DNA of 64,000 nt, taken from positions 1,437,508 to 1,501,507 of the forward strand of contig NW_003314303.1 of the NCBI RefSeq assembly GCF_000143415.4, written 5' to 3'. A model generated the notes under the pieces. The model saw nothing but the letters and a program-made list of their open reading frames with translations, did no database searches and was not told the DNA's origin. Positions 45,786 to 55,968 of the stretch are shown here, piece after piece. How positions within the stretch are numbered: position 1 is the stretch's first letter; each line of letters opens with the position of its first letter. The position numbers and the translations under genes were made by a program. Origin of the DNA: Selaginella moellendorffii (taxonomy: Eukaryota > Streptophyta > Lycopodiopsida > Selaginellales > Selaginellaceae).

Positions 45786-46860
45786 TTGTGGTTCAAAAGC
45801 ATCCAAGCGGGCCTCACCAGCTTTGATTGGTTGCAAAAGCACGTCCACCAAGTAAGCTTAAGTTCTCACACTGTTTCTTTTGTCTCTAGAAGAATTTGGT
45901 AAATTTGAATAAGAATCTATTGAAGTTGGACCTCTTCGCCAATGGCAAGCCAAGACAACTCTATATATTGGCTCTAGAATAGGAGAAATGAGCCACAATG
46001 CCCCTCACTCCCTTTGCATGGGTCTAGCACAGCAAGTCTCTAGGTCGGGCATTTGTATTAGCCTCTGTGTGTTGTGTCCCGCCACTAGAGTGCCACAAAA
46101 ATCCCCACCCGAAGCTGCTCATTGCCACTAAGGGTTTGGGAGCTAGCTTGAAATCTCCATTTAACAATTTTTTTAGCGTCTAGTGCAGCCCAACTCCCCT
46201 GATTTGGGTCTGGCATGGCAAATCCCTCACAAAGGCTTTTTACCCCCTTTAGTGTGTTGCTTTGGCACCACCAAAGGATCACCAAAAATGCCATGGGAAT
46301 GCTCCCTACCACTCAAAGCACCTAAGCTGCCTAGACATCACCACAACACTGCCAAGAATCCACCCAATCTGCCACTTGGAGAACAAAAATACTGCCCACT
46401 GACACCTCTGTTTTCTTTCCCCTCTTGCCCATACTCCACTGTCAGATCCTCTTGATCTAGCGGCCCACAATGCTCAAACATTGAGTGCAAAAAATTTTAA
46501 GTCCCTACATTTAGATTTTTTGTCTTTTGTGACTATGGAGGAAGGAGCAACGGGAGAAAGCATGTGAGCATGGTAATCGTGTTTTGAGCTTGCTAGACTA
46601 CAGTTTAGGGTTTGGCCTGCCCTCTCCTCTTCTCTGAAGGGCTTTTTCGTTTTCTTGCCTAGGGCTAACCCCAAGGCACCATAGCAGCTTAGCCTTGCTA
46701 GCAGTAGCAGCCGTCGATGCAGCTAGTGCCAACTATAGCAGTAGCCAGCAGCCTACCAATGCTAGGCTGCTGCAACCGCAACTCCAGCCGGTCAACCAGC
46801 TGCATCATGGTTAGCTACCCGCAGCTGCCACACCCACCCACGACTTGCTGCCCAACATGT
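45786..46860. other. Unassigned repetitive DNA upstream of the Penelope-like element
   Basis: Contains two diverged ~190-bp tandem blocks (around 46010-46140 and 46190-46330, sharing GGGTCTAGCACAGCAA/GGGTCTGGCATGGCAA). No gene was recognised. It may hold the 5' part of the retroelement to the right. Confidence 0.4.
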
Positions 46861-47960
46861 CGTGGCTTGGCCTGGCCCAGTAGCGCCAAGTAGTGTCACA
46901 AGCTGCCACGCACTGTTGCATGCTGCCCAAAGCCGCCCCACGTGCGCCAAGCACCACCCAGTGACACACGGTACTACCATGTACTGCCCAATACCACCTA
47001 GTGCCACCCAGTGCTGCACAGCATCACACAGCGTCCTTAGCACTGTGGCTGTCCTTAGCACTACAGCTGCGACCAATGATGCCCGGTCATTGCCACCTTC
47101 GCCACTTGCCATTCTAGTGCTTGTACCAGACAATCATGATGACATGGACCCCTCACTACTCATGCCATCAAGGCCAGTAGCACTAGGGAGCTCTAGCCAC
47201 GCCATGACTGTAGCTGAAGCAGTTCTTGCTCCAACTCCACTAGCTCCAATGTCCACAGCAAGCATGTCTTGCTCAACATTTGAGTTCAGAACCATGTCAT
47301 GAACAACCTCGTTATGTGAGCATTCCTAGCTTCTTGCTAAGGCCATCTATGACGAACGTGTGTCGCACCAACCACTCTCACCGTATTTTAAGCGAGTTCT
47401 AGACACTAGACGTGCGTTGTAGCTCTGCACAATGCATGTTATCACGGCTCACATCGAGACACACATGGAGAACTTGGAGCAAGATGACACTCTCTTGAGT
47501 GTTGCCAACTTCTTTTGCAACGAGGTGTTACATTTGGCATCGCAGTGACTTCCCCCCACCTCCTCTAACTCGGGCACAACATAGAATTCCTCAGACTCTA
47601 TGGCTTGCAGCCTTGACATGAGCAAGCTGCAGCAAAGTACACGACATGGTCCATACTCTGCTATACAGGAGCATTGTGTGGCAAACACTGCAGTGTCATA
47701 TGTGGCCAACTATGGCAGCCTGACATCAGAGTAGAAGGTTTCCCAGGCAGAGGGCACTAAAGACGTGGAGCATGTGAAACGTGCTATTGGCAATACCTTT
47801 ACTGTCTAGCCAACATGCCAGTTCCCCATGCCGGACTTGCCACGTGCACTTTGAGCCCCATGCCATCAAAGAGACCTGCTCTTTCTACGTCGATAACTTT
47901 CCATATCACTACATCAGATCTCAATTTTAGGATGCATTTGAGTCCCTCCTAAGGGACCAT
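46861..47960 (+). pseudogene. Low-complexity and unidentified coding remnants upstream of the TRIM insertion
   Basis: An open frame at 46862-47302 is rich in Ala/Pro/Ser/Thr/Cys and made of imperfect GCCACCCAGTGCTG-type units at its start. Afterwards short frames (VITAHIETHMENLEQDD, LLSVANFFCNEVLHLAS, ETCSFYVDNFPYHYIRS) continue to the TRIM's left target copy. They may be the N-terminal part of the Penelope-like polyprotein. This is inference. Confidence 0.4.
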
Positions 47961-47962
47961 GG

Positions 47963-48156
47963 TGTAAACTCCTGAGTTTGGTCTTCCCTGGAGGTCACCC
48001 AACCCAGTACTATTCAAACCCAAGGACGCTTAACCCCAATTATCCTAAGACCCTTAACTGATTGGAAAAGGGGGTGCACTCTTGTTCATGGGCCCTTTCC
48101 CTCTATATTTGGACCCCATGGATCGTCTCTCAAGTCGTTCCCTTTGGTTGCTTACA
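47963..48156 (-). repeat. Cassandra-like TRIM 3' LTR
   Basis: 194 bp, TG...CA termini with 5-bp inverted ends TGTAA/TTACA. On minus this is the downstream LTR. Its 5S-like segment corresponds to about 47980-48035. Confidence 0.92.
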
Positions 48157-48347
48157 ATCCACCATGCTTCCCTACAAGTTCACACCCTCGTGAACGGAAG
48201 CTGAGAGCCGCAGCTCTCCTGAGAGCCCCGCTCTCTTGACACCCTACCCCTCGGCTCGAGCCCAGCGGGAGCAAACTGGACTAGCCAGATGTTAATCAAC
48301 ATGTGGTGTGATTCCCCTAGCCAACCAACAGAGTCGGACCCGAGACC

Positions 48348-48359
48348 GCTTTGATACCA
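48348..48359 (-). promoter_or_regulatory. TRIM primer binding site for initiator tRNA-Met
   Basis: On minus TGGTATCAAAGC starts two bases after the 5' LTR. It matches the usual plant TGGTATCAGAGC primer site at 11 of 12 positions. Confidence 0.85.
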
Positions 48360-48361
48360 AA

Positions 48362-48555
48362 TGTAAACTCCTGAGTTTGGTCTTCCCGGGAGGTCATCCA
48401 GCCCAGTACTATTCAAACCCAAGGACGCTTAACCCCAATTATCCCAAGACCCTTAACCGATTGGAAAAGGGGGTGCACTCTTGTTCATGGGCCCTTTCCC
48501 TCTATATTTGGACCCCATGGATCATCTCTCAAGTCGTTCCCTTTGGTTGCTTACA
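48362..48555 (-). repeat. Cassandra-like TRIM 5' LTR
   Basis: 194 bp, equal in length to the partner LTR. On minus this is the upstream LTR, followed by the primer site. Confidence 0.92.
48379..48434 (-). promoter_or_regulatory. 5S-rRNA-like internal Pol III promoter segment in the TRIM LTR
   Basis: On minus, GGTTAAGCGTCCTTGGG aligns with the plant 5S rRNA A-box region, and TAGTACTGGGCTGGATGACC plus TCCCGGGAAG align with its intermediate element and C-box (5S: TAGTACTAGGATGGGTGACC, TCCTGGGAAG). Spacing is preserved. Cassandra LTRs elsewhere are known to be transcribed by Pol III from such segments. Activity here is inferred. Confidence 0.85.
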
Positions 48556-49245
48556 CATGGAGCCTACCCGCATGGGGTCCTCCCTGCCAACCTTGGCCCT
48601 TCGACCGTAGAGCTAAATGCTACAGCGATGAGATGGATTTTCCCACCACCTATGGTGCTAAATCCCATGCCATCGCCACCCAACATGGGAGTAAAGTAGC
48701 GACCCCCATCGGAGAGAGGATTTCCAGGACCTGGCTCACTGCAATAGCCTCCGTCACCTGTGATGCATGGCTCTACCTCACGGCCTATCTAGCCCAAGCC
48801 CACCATGTCACATCGACAGGAGCAGCCAGTGTCTATGCCTCCATGCTTGACACCTTTGCCACGGACTCGACAAGCATCTCCTCATGCTTCGATGCCAAAA
48901 CGGCTGCCCACACCTCACTCGACTAGACTGTAGCATGTAGTGTCATAAGAGCAACAATGTCCTCCCCCTGCTCTTGTGGACCCTCTAGTCACTCTACCAC
49001 CTCAAGACTGCTCAACAGCACAGAGGACACGCACAAATGCTGAGGCCATCCCTCTCCAGCTAGAGCGATGCTCATGCCAACCAGCTCCAAGATGTACGTC
49101 TAAGCCACTAGCTGCGTCACCTCTGCCACTGGCCATTGGAGCAGAAGATGGCTACACACTTGGAGGCTTCAAGAACATCGATGGAGCCTTCAACAGCATC
49201 CTAGCATGCTCCCTGTGAGAATTTTTGTAGGAGTACAACACTCTG

Positions 49246-49857
49246 GTGTCATCGAGATTAGCTCTCCAGGGGCTTAAGGACCTGAAAGAGCAAAAGAAAC
49301 ACCTGCAGTCACTCTGCGCACGCCCATTGAAGCTCAAGGTATCTCGTCACGCTCAGGATGGCCTCATGAGCAAAATTGCTGAGGTGCACGAGCGCTATCT
49401 CACAGAGCTGCACGACATTCTCATTAAGGCTTGCCAAGACGAGATTGAGACACTCCAGAAGCTAGTCTCCTCGGGCCTTAAGGATCTCTTCTGCAGCTGA
49501 CTCAAGGATCTTGTGACTTTGACACTCAACTATTGTGGCGCCACAAAGCACGACTCCATGTACCACCACCTACTTGCACACAAACAATGATGCACTATCA
49601 AGTTTGACACTGAGACATCATTCTTCATGGCCGTCAAGGGAATTGAGAACCACACGCAGGCGACAGCGACACAATGTCTAAAGGAAGCCATCGACGCGGC
49701 AAATGCCTCTGCAAACGCCCTCCCTAAGGAGTAGACCATCGCAAAGCTCGTGAACGCCGCATTCACCAAGGCCTTCCAAAGCCAGCGACATGCAATGCTG
49801 TCAAATGCAGAAAAAAAGAAGAGGAAGCGAGAAGAGAAGAAGAAGACACGAGAGTAA
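49246..49857 (+). pseudogene. Coiled-coil, lysine-rich N-terminal segment of the Penelope-like polyprotein
   Basis: In one frame with a few stops: LKDLKEQKKHLQSLCARPLK, ERYLTELHDILIKACQDEIE, KEAIDAANASANALPKE, and finally a basic run KKKRKREEKKKTRE resembling a nuclear localisation signal. Heptad-like leucines suggest a coiled coil. It lies about 0.5 kb upstream of the RT in a different frame, so at least one frameshift intervenes. Confidence 0.55.
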
Positions 49858-50312
49858 CGTGATGGCACACTGAGTAAGCATGCACAGGGCCTGAACAAGA
49901 GACACCGCATCTTCTTTGCCGCTCACTTTGATGAAGCTGGATCCTAGTCAGCAACACCAGCCCGCAGCGATTAGGGAAACGGATAGTAGTGGAGTGGGGC
50001 TACTAGGACTCCTCCCACCCATTCCGCTGCCTTGGCTTCTTCTTCGAGGGGGACTCCATGCCGGACATCTCCAGCTCAGAGTGGTTCCCACGAAAAGAAT
50101 GCTAGACGTGATGGCCCTCGCCATTCCAGCCGCAGCAGCTCCCTGCAGTAGCGCCCACACTGCACCACGGCAGCACAGGTCGTCTTAGGTCCCCAGCAAC
50201 CATGAGGACATTCACCGACTAGAGGCAGCAAGGGAACTCGCACACGCAGCCCTCAACCTCGCCTTGGGTAGAGCTTGACCCCTGCCAGCCACAAGAGTAG
50301 GACCCCAGCACC

Positions 50313-52229
50313 ATGATGCCACTCTTGCTTGCACTCATGCTTGCCAACCACCAAAGTCCCCATGAAGGGAATCCTCAAGACTACTGGTCACCACTGACTA
50401 ATCCGTCTAAGGCCATCCTTGATATTGTGGGACAATGTCCAGTCTCAAAGTTCGAGAACCAAGTGGAGACTAGAGCCATACACAACCTCTCGACCAGGGC
50501 TCTCTTAGCTGCCGATATCCGTCTCCTCTCCCTCGGCTTAAGGTACATCCCGAACTCAACACTACTCAGAGCCCCACAGATTGTGGAAAGCTCTAATGCT
50601 CTCTGCCGAGCCATTTGACTCCATCACCTTTTCAAGGACAACAACTCAGCCCTATTGGAGTTTCGAGTACTGAACCCAAGCTTCGAGCCACCTCCAACAC
50701 CAGTGCTTGTGGAATGACGCCTTGCACACATGTGAGGCAACCTACTCCACAAGCTTGAAGGAGCACACAAGTCTTGCTCCTTTGCTCATGGCTGGAATAA
50801 GTGTGCTCTCCACTCTCTCGCGACAGACACATCCATCATCATCAAGCCCACAGATAAAAATCTTGGAGTGGTAATCCTGGATTGCAATTGGTACACTAAG
50901 GAGGCTCTCCGCCAGCTGAATGACCTACTCATTTATGTGAAGGTCCCCTCTATGCCATCCAAAATCCTCCAAGAACACCTCACCAAGCTCATCACAAAGC
51001 ACCGTAGCTGCCCATGGCTCAACAACTCCACGCAGCAGTTCTTGCTGCACCAGCCTGCCATTCCTTGGTAGGCTTGCATGCTATATTTCCTTCTGAAAAT
51101 ACACAAGCAGCCAATAAGGGGCCAGCTCATTGCGAGCTACATCGGGACTTTGTGGAAGCCACTCACGCGTTGGCTTCACCGCCAGCTCTACGACATCCTA
51201 TTGAAGCAGCCGATGTTTCTTTCTGACTTGCTCACGCTGCTGCAGGACCTCCTCCACCTATAGTTCCCGTGGGATTGCTGGCTCTTCACGTTCGACATAG
51301 AGAGCCTCTACCCAAGCATCCCCACACAAGAGGGTCTCCAATGCCTCCATGACTTCATGTTTGCCGAGTATGGCCACACCACACGCTCGCGATTTCTCAT
51401 GGTTGCAGCTGCCCTTGTCTTGGAGCACAACTACATGGAGTTTGATAGTAACCTCTACCAGCAGATCCATAGCACAACAATGGGCTCCAATTTTGTGGTG
51501 GTCTACACTTACCTCTTCCTCTACTCTCTTGAAGCTGAGTACAAGCATGCCACCAACAATTGGCCTTTCTACCTACGAAGGTACATAGATGATAGAGTGG
51601 GCATTTGGACACATACACGAGCAGGCCTCGAACGATGGCTCCAAGGATATGGCACGTTGTGTCCGTCAATCAAGACCACCTCGGTGATCTCGCTTGAGGA
51701 GTTGGATATCCTTGATATCCACTTCTTCAAAGGCCCTCGCCTTGAAGAGATTGGCTGCCTCGACTTGTCCATGTTCTAGAAGCCCCTCAACGCCTACCAG
51801 TACCTCCCCTGGATGTCAGTTCACCCACAGCACCAGAAAGTGGCATTCATCCGTAGTGAGCTTCGGAGATACCTCCTGCACAACTGATGGATTCCATGCC
51901 ATGTGCACGCAGTTCTAGCACCGCCTCCATGCCCGGGGATACCTAATCTCATTCCTCCAACACTGCTTCTCCAGCATCTCCTATGACCAGCGACATCAAG
52001 CTCTCCTTGCATGTCCGCGCCGCTCCAGCGATGCTTGTCGGCCCCCCTCACCTTTAAGCTGCTTTACACACTCCATAGTGCGCAGCTAGGCTTGGGGGAC
52101 ATCCTAAACCCTAAACAGGTGATGGATGAAGCTCCCGGAGACACACTCCCCCGAGTGATTACATGCTGGAGACGCTCCCCGAACCTTGGTTCGTTCCTGG
52201 TCAGAGCTAAGCTCCCTTCGCGAGCCTAG
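50313..52229 (+). pseudogene. Penelope-type reverse transcriptase, decayed
   Basis: One frame carries nearly the whole domain with in-frame stops (near 50616, 51069, 51261, 51777, 51885), plus a local frameshift near 51890-51990. Landmarks in order: SIIIKPTDKNLGVVILD (N-terminal DK motif), YFLLKIHKQP, FTFDIESLYPSIPTQEGL (motif A), QQIHSTTMGSN (motif B), FYLRRYIDDRVGIW (motif C), KPLNAYQYLPWMSVHPQHQK, then LHARGYLISFLQHCF and WRRSPNLGSFLVRAKL. This series is specific to Penelope-like elements. The Tyr-Ile-Asp-Asp catalytic pair is present. The protein would end shortly after RAKLPSRA with no GIY-YIG domain. Point decay makes it inactive. Confidence 0.85.
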
Positions 52230-52254
52230 CCATGTCTTGTACTACACTTTGCAA

Positions 52255-53030
52255 GACACAGAAGCATATGTTTGCATCCCTCTCTATGTAACTGATGACT
52301 CCCAGGGTCAGGCCGATGGATTCTAGGTATGTCCCAGCCACCCCAAGTCATCCCTCACCAGTCAATGCTCAGTCTATTGTCAAAACTAGAATATTTTCAA
52401 ATATTCCCCAACAGTCAGATGGTTGACTGAGTCAATGAGGCCTACACCATTTGATTCTACACCTCTTTCCAAGTGTGACTATGTTGGTCTCATCTCCTAA
52501 TGATGGACACTACACCTTGGAAAGCTTTCGAATCTTATAATGATGCCATGCAACTACATTGACAACACACATGCCAACACCTAGCAGGAAAAGGGCCTTT
52601 CTGCATGACCAAAGGACCTTGGGTACGTACCAGTCACTTCAGGCCACCTCCCCTTTGAGTCAACACACGGTCAACGTGAAGTCAACGACCAGAATGAAAT
52701 ATTCCTGAATATTCCCTGACAGTCTTTTTGTTGACTGAGTCAAAACGGCATATACCATCGGATTCCACTCTTCCTTCCGATTGTGATTATGTGAGTATCT
52801 ACTCTGAACTCTATACACAATTCGTTGAAAAGCATCTATTCCATTAAAACGGTGCTGCTCCTCCAACATCGGCGACATACACCAGCAGCTCGCGGGATGG
52901 TTCTCCTCTATGTAACTGTTGGACTCTGGGTATGTATGAGTGACCCTCCACCATCCCAGTCCACACACGGTCAACGCAGGATCAACAGTCAATGACAGAA
53001 TATTCCTTGCAAAGTGAACCACATTTTTCG
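52255..53030 (+). repeat. Three diverged repeats in the 3' region of the Penelope-like element
   Basis: Segments around 52290-52500, 52600-52810 and 52915-53010 share GGTATGTCCCAGCCACC/GGTACGTACCAGTCACT-type starts, then GTCAACACACGGTCAACG and GAATATTCC. The third continues into the block duplicated at 58531. Confidence 0.7.
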
Positions 53031-53535
53031 TCTCTAGGTATGTACAACTTACACAAGCATTGTGGACTTAATGCATGCATTATATCATGCCACATCTACA
53101 AGTTATCTTGCGTCAAAGGTACGTTACTTGCCGGACGAATACTTACTCTCTTTGTCGATCCGCTGAAGACATTCTATGCAACTACCACTACTGCTGAGTA
53201 ACCAGCTCTAGCTTTGCTACATTTGCATCTTCACGAGCCAACGCTGCCACGCCACTTTGCATGGCCGCCAGATGGACTCGCGCCAAGTAAGAGAGCCAAA
53301 ATATAAGTAGAGTTGATGCCAAGCTAGGGTTAGGGTAAATGCTAGATGACTACACCCAGATGATGAGTCCCAAAAAGGACGAAACTAGTCTCGGGTTGTC
53401 TCTTGTCCTTTCCCTCACTCTCGAATGAATGAAAATTCATTCCCTTGCCTCCTCTACTTGCTCTTGATCATGTTGTTTCGACAATAGCACATGGAGAATG
53501 TGGATTGCACAAAGTGGTGCCGCAATCTTGCCAGA
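52865..53535 (+). repeat. ~600-bp direct repeat, copy 1 (partner at 58531-59215)
   Basis: Runs from ACACCAGCAGCTCGCGGGATGG to GGATTGCACAAAGTGGTGCCGC. It aligns collinearly with 58531-59215, mostly with transition differences and small indels. It contains the hammerhead motif and ends where LINE 3' sequence begins. Confidence 0.9.
53352..53399 (+). ncRNA. Hammerhead ribozyme motif, type I with very short stem III
   Basis: Layout: stem I 5' strand ACACCCAG (53352-53359); core ATGATGA (53360-53366; consensus CTGATGA, so C3 is changed to A in this copy); stem II GTCC/GGAC closed by loop CAAAAA (53367-53380); GAAA (53381-53384); a two-base-pair stem III with loop TA; cleavage triplet GTC ending at 53390; and stem I 3' strand TCGGGTTGT (53391-53399), which pairs with ACACCCAG with one bulge and one mismatch. 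The CCAG-core-GTCCCAAAAAGGACGAAAC arrangement closely resembles retrotransposon hammerheads. The C3 change should abolish cleavage here. The second copy at 59022 keeps C3. Confidence 0.8.
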
Positions 53536-53538
53536 TTG

Positions 53539-53780
53539 TAGGTGGCGAGATTCGCTGGCAATGGCGCCCCCCAGACTCTGTTCTAAGATCAGCTCGTGGG
53601 GGAGACTTGGACATCGACATGATTCGCTCGAGACGACCACGTCCACTTCTACTCCAGGACTAGGTCTAGCTGCGGCATATGAGGATCACGTAGAGTAGCT
53701 CATTGAGAGGGCGGCACGCCAATTTTTTGTATTAGTCCCATTGGGACATGGGGAATGTACATACACGTTCAGCGATCTTG
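53539..53780 (+). repeat. LINE 3'-terminal segment, copy B
   Basis: GGTGGCGAGATTCGCTGGC through GTATTAGTCCCATTGGGACA to GTACATACACGTTCAGCG. It sits between the hammerhead-containing block and the next LINE body. It is joined directly to LINE endonuclease-coding sequence at about 53779. Confidence 0.88.
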
Positions 53781-55968
53781 CCAGATTGCAGAAAGGAAGA
53801 CGTGCAGAATTTTGGCTGAGCGTGTTGCAATCTGCCCAAGGGCAAGTAGATGAATGGCTGGTCCTAGGAGACTTCAACATGGTTGAGGACATCTGCGATT
53901 GCAGGGGAATGTAGGAAACAATTCAACCATGCGAGTAGGAGCAATGGAGTCAGCTTGTGGATGCATTGGGGATCATGGACCTCCAACATGCAGTAGGGTT
54001 TGCACCTCATGCTCACCCCTTTACGAGGTGGCAAACAATGAACTCCCAGTCGAGACTGGACCGGATTTATGCCTCAACTCGCATATGGTAGGATCCTTAA
54101 GACGTGGCTTGGTTTCACTTCCTTCTCCAATCACGACCCCCTCTACTGTGTGATCAAGCTCCAAGGAACAAAGGGACAGCAGTCCAGCATTCAATCATGA
54201 GAGCAACACTGCAAGACTCGGTGGCAAATAGGCTAATACATGACACCCTTGTGCAAGACAAGATGGGACTGATCCCAATGCTCCTATCTTGCTCCTAGAA
54301 GCTCCAAGCATGCCAGAAGGACCTCAAAGGTGCAGTGATGAAGGATGTGAGATTGGCCAGGTAGAGAGTGGCAGCAGCACACAGGATGTTGCTAAACACA
54401 CAAAATGAGAACAAGTGGCAAGCAGTACTAGATGAATGGGAAGCCAAACTATGTGACATGGAGTATGTAGCATGGAGCAAGGGTGTCTAGCCATGGAAGA
54501 TGGATGGGCCCTAAACGAACACCTTCTCAACAAGGCTTTCTTTAGGGGAATCAGGCTAGTGACTAACTCTCCTCCCATCCTGGGACTGAAGCACAACGAC
54601 AGGAGGGTCATTGAGGATCAACAAGGGATGCAACAATTTGTTCAGAAGTTTTACCAAGTGCTAGACCCTAGAGAACGTGGCAGTAGAAGTGCTTGTGTCC
54701 CTTCCCCAGCGTGTCCCCCACGAGTGGTACGACTCACTGAGGACGGACTTCACACTAGAGGTGCTTTGAGAAGCGCTCGGGAAGCTCAGCAACAACAAAC
54801 AGCTAGGTATCAACGGCCTATTGCCTATTTTCTTTGAGGAGCATTGGGAGACTTTAGGCCCGTTGCTGTTGCAAGTGTGGTGGGATGCTCAATGTGATGG
54901 GGCTTTGCCTCGTGAGATTCTTGAGGGCCAGATTGTGCTAATCCCAAAGAGGGGGGACTTGCAGGAGTTGAGGAACTGGAGGCCAATCACCATGCTCAAC
55001 ACGTCCTACAAGATCTATGCCAAAATAATGACCCTCAAGCTCCAAGCTGTTATGCCATTGGTCATTTGAGAACAATAGGCAGGTTTCATTCCAGAATGGC
55101 AAATCACAAAAAACATCTGGATGTACCTGCTGGCTCAAAGATGGGTATAGATCTTTGACCAACAAGCTACTGGACTTCAAGAAGGCATATGATCGTGTGT
55201 ACTGGAGGTTTCTAGAGGAGTGTATGCATATGATCGGCATCCTCAGAGAGATGGTTGCTAGGATCTTGTTACTGTATTGTGGAGCTGCAAGTAGAATCAC
55301 AATCAATGGTGAGACGGGACTAAGTTTTCAGCTGGGACGCTCGGTGCACCAAGGGTATCCGCTGGTGCTTTACCTCTTTATGATTGTGGTTGAGGCCCTG
55401 GGCACGTTTCTAGCAGAAAGCAGGCGTATCAAAGGACTCACCCTGCCAGCTGTGAGATAGCAACTTCTGAGAACGACAAGGGTGATTCAAGAACTCCTGG
55501 ATGGAGCATTTGCAGATGACACGGCCTTGTTCCTACTCGCAATCAAGGAGAACCTGAATGCAACTAAGAAGGCGCTGGAGACTTTCAACCTCGCAACTGG
55601 TGCAACAATTAACTGGAACAAATCAGTGGGCATCAACTGGGGTTGGCCAGGCATCGAGTCCTGGGGCCAAGACATTGGCTTCCAGTGGCTCAAACCAGGA
55701 GAGGACACTAGATACTTGGGGATTCAAATTGGTACCTGGTTCAGCGTAGCACTTCAGAATGACATGACTCTGTTCTACATTCAGCTCATGGGGGAGACTT
55801 GGACATTGACATGATTCAATTGAGATGACCATGTCCACTTCTACTCCAGGACTAGGTCCAGCTACAACACTAGAGGATCATGTAGAGTAGCTCATTGAGA
55901 GGGTAGCATGCCCAGTTTTTGTATTAGTCCCATTGGGATATAGGGAATGTACATACACATTTAGTGGA
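53779..55968 (+). mobile_element. LINE (L1-like): endonuclease end, reverse transcriptase, then 3' end after internal deletion
   Basis: Decayed frames give the C-terminal part of an APE-type endonuclease (VDEWLVLGDFNMVED, then SRLDRIYAS), a linker, and an RT: REILEGQIVLIPKRGD, NWRPITMLNTSYKIYAKIM, LLDFKKAYDRVYWRFLEE, and the catalytic box FADDTALFLL. At about 55765 it jumps directly to the 3'-terminal segment (copy C), so the region present in the 43.5-45.8 kb copy is deleted here. Stops and shifts show that it is inactive. Confidence 0.8.
55765..55968 (+). repeat. LINE 3'-terminal segment, copy C
   Basis: CTCTGTTCTACATTCAGCTC through CTACTCCAGGACTAGG to GTATTAGTCCCATTGGGATA and GTACATACACATTTAG. 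Confidence 0.88.

Larger units (their letters stand above)
47963..48555 (-). mobile_element. Complete Cassandra-like TRIM retrotransposon (593 bp)
   Basis: Two 194-bp LTRs (47963-48156 and 48362-48555) flank a 205-bp internal domain with no coding capacity. CATGG at 47958-47962 and 48556-48560 is a perfect 5-bp target-site duplication. Read on minus, each LTR runs from TGTAAGCAACC to GGAGTTTACA. Two bases inside the 5' LTR lies TGGTATCAAAGC, an initiator-tRNA-Met-type primer site. The other end of the internal domain is purine-rich (GTAGGGAAGCATGGTGG). I count six differences between the LTRs, all transitions, about 97% identity, so the insertion is moderately old. Each LTR carries a 5S-rRNA-like segment, the defining mark of Cassandra TRIMs. 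Being non-autonomous, it would need reverse transcriptase and integrase from another LTR element. Confidence 0.93.
46861..53540 (+). mobile_element. Degenerate endonuclease-deficient Penelope-like retroelement (Athena/Coprina type)
   Basis: A Penelope-type reverse transcriptase (50313-52229) is preceded by a coiled-coil, lysine-rich segment (49246-49857) and by further low-complexity coding remnants. The upstream coding remnant is interrupted by a TRIM at 47963-48555, and its frame resumes after removal of the TRIM and one target copy. No GIY-YIG endonuclease motif is visible between the RT end and the 3' repeats. Downstream, 52.3-53.5 kb holds diverged repeats and a hammerhead-ribozyme motif, as expected for the LTR-like ends of Penelope elements. 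The 5' boundary is uncertain and may lie anywhere between 45.8 and 47.8 kb. EN-deficient Penelope-like elements are known to be telomere-associated in several eukaryotes. Confidence 0.7.

Noticed and set aside
47963-48555. Pair of MITEs with TGTAA/TTACA inverted ends
   Set aside because: Equal-length direct repeats, an internal tRNA-Met-type primer site and a single outer 5-bp target duplication show that the pair are the LTRs of one TRIM.
52281-52325. CTGATGA near 52292 as a third hammerhead core
   Set aside because: No GAAA at the required distance after a stem II, and no flanking stem I pairing.
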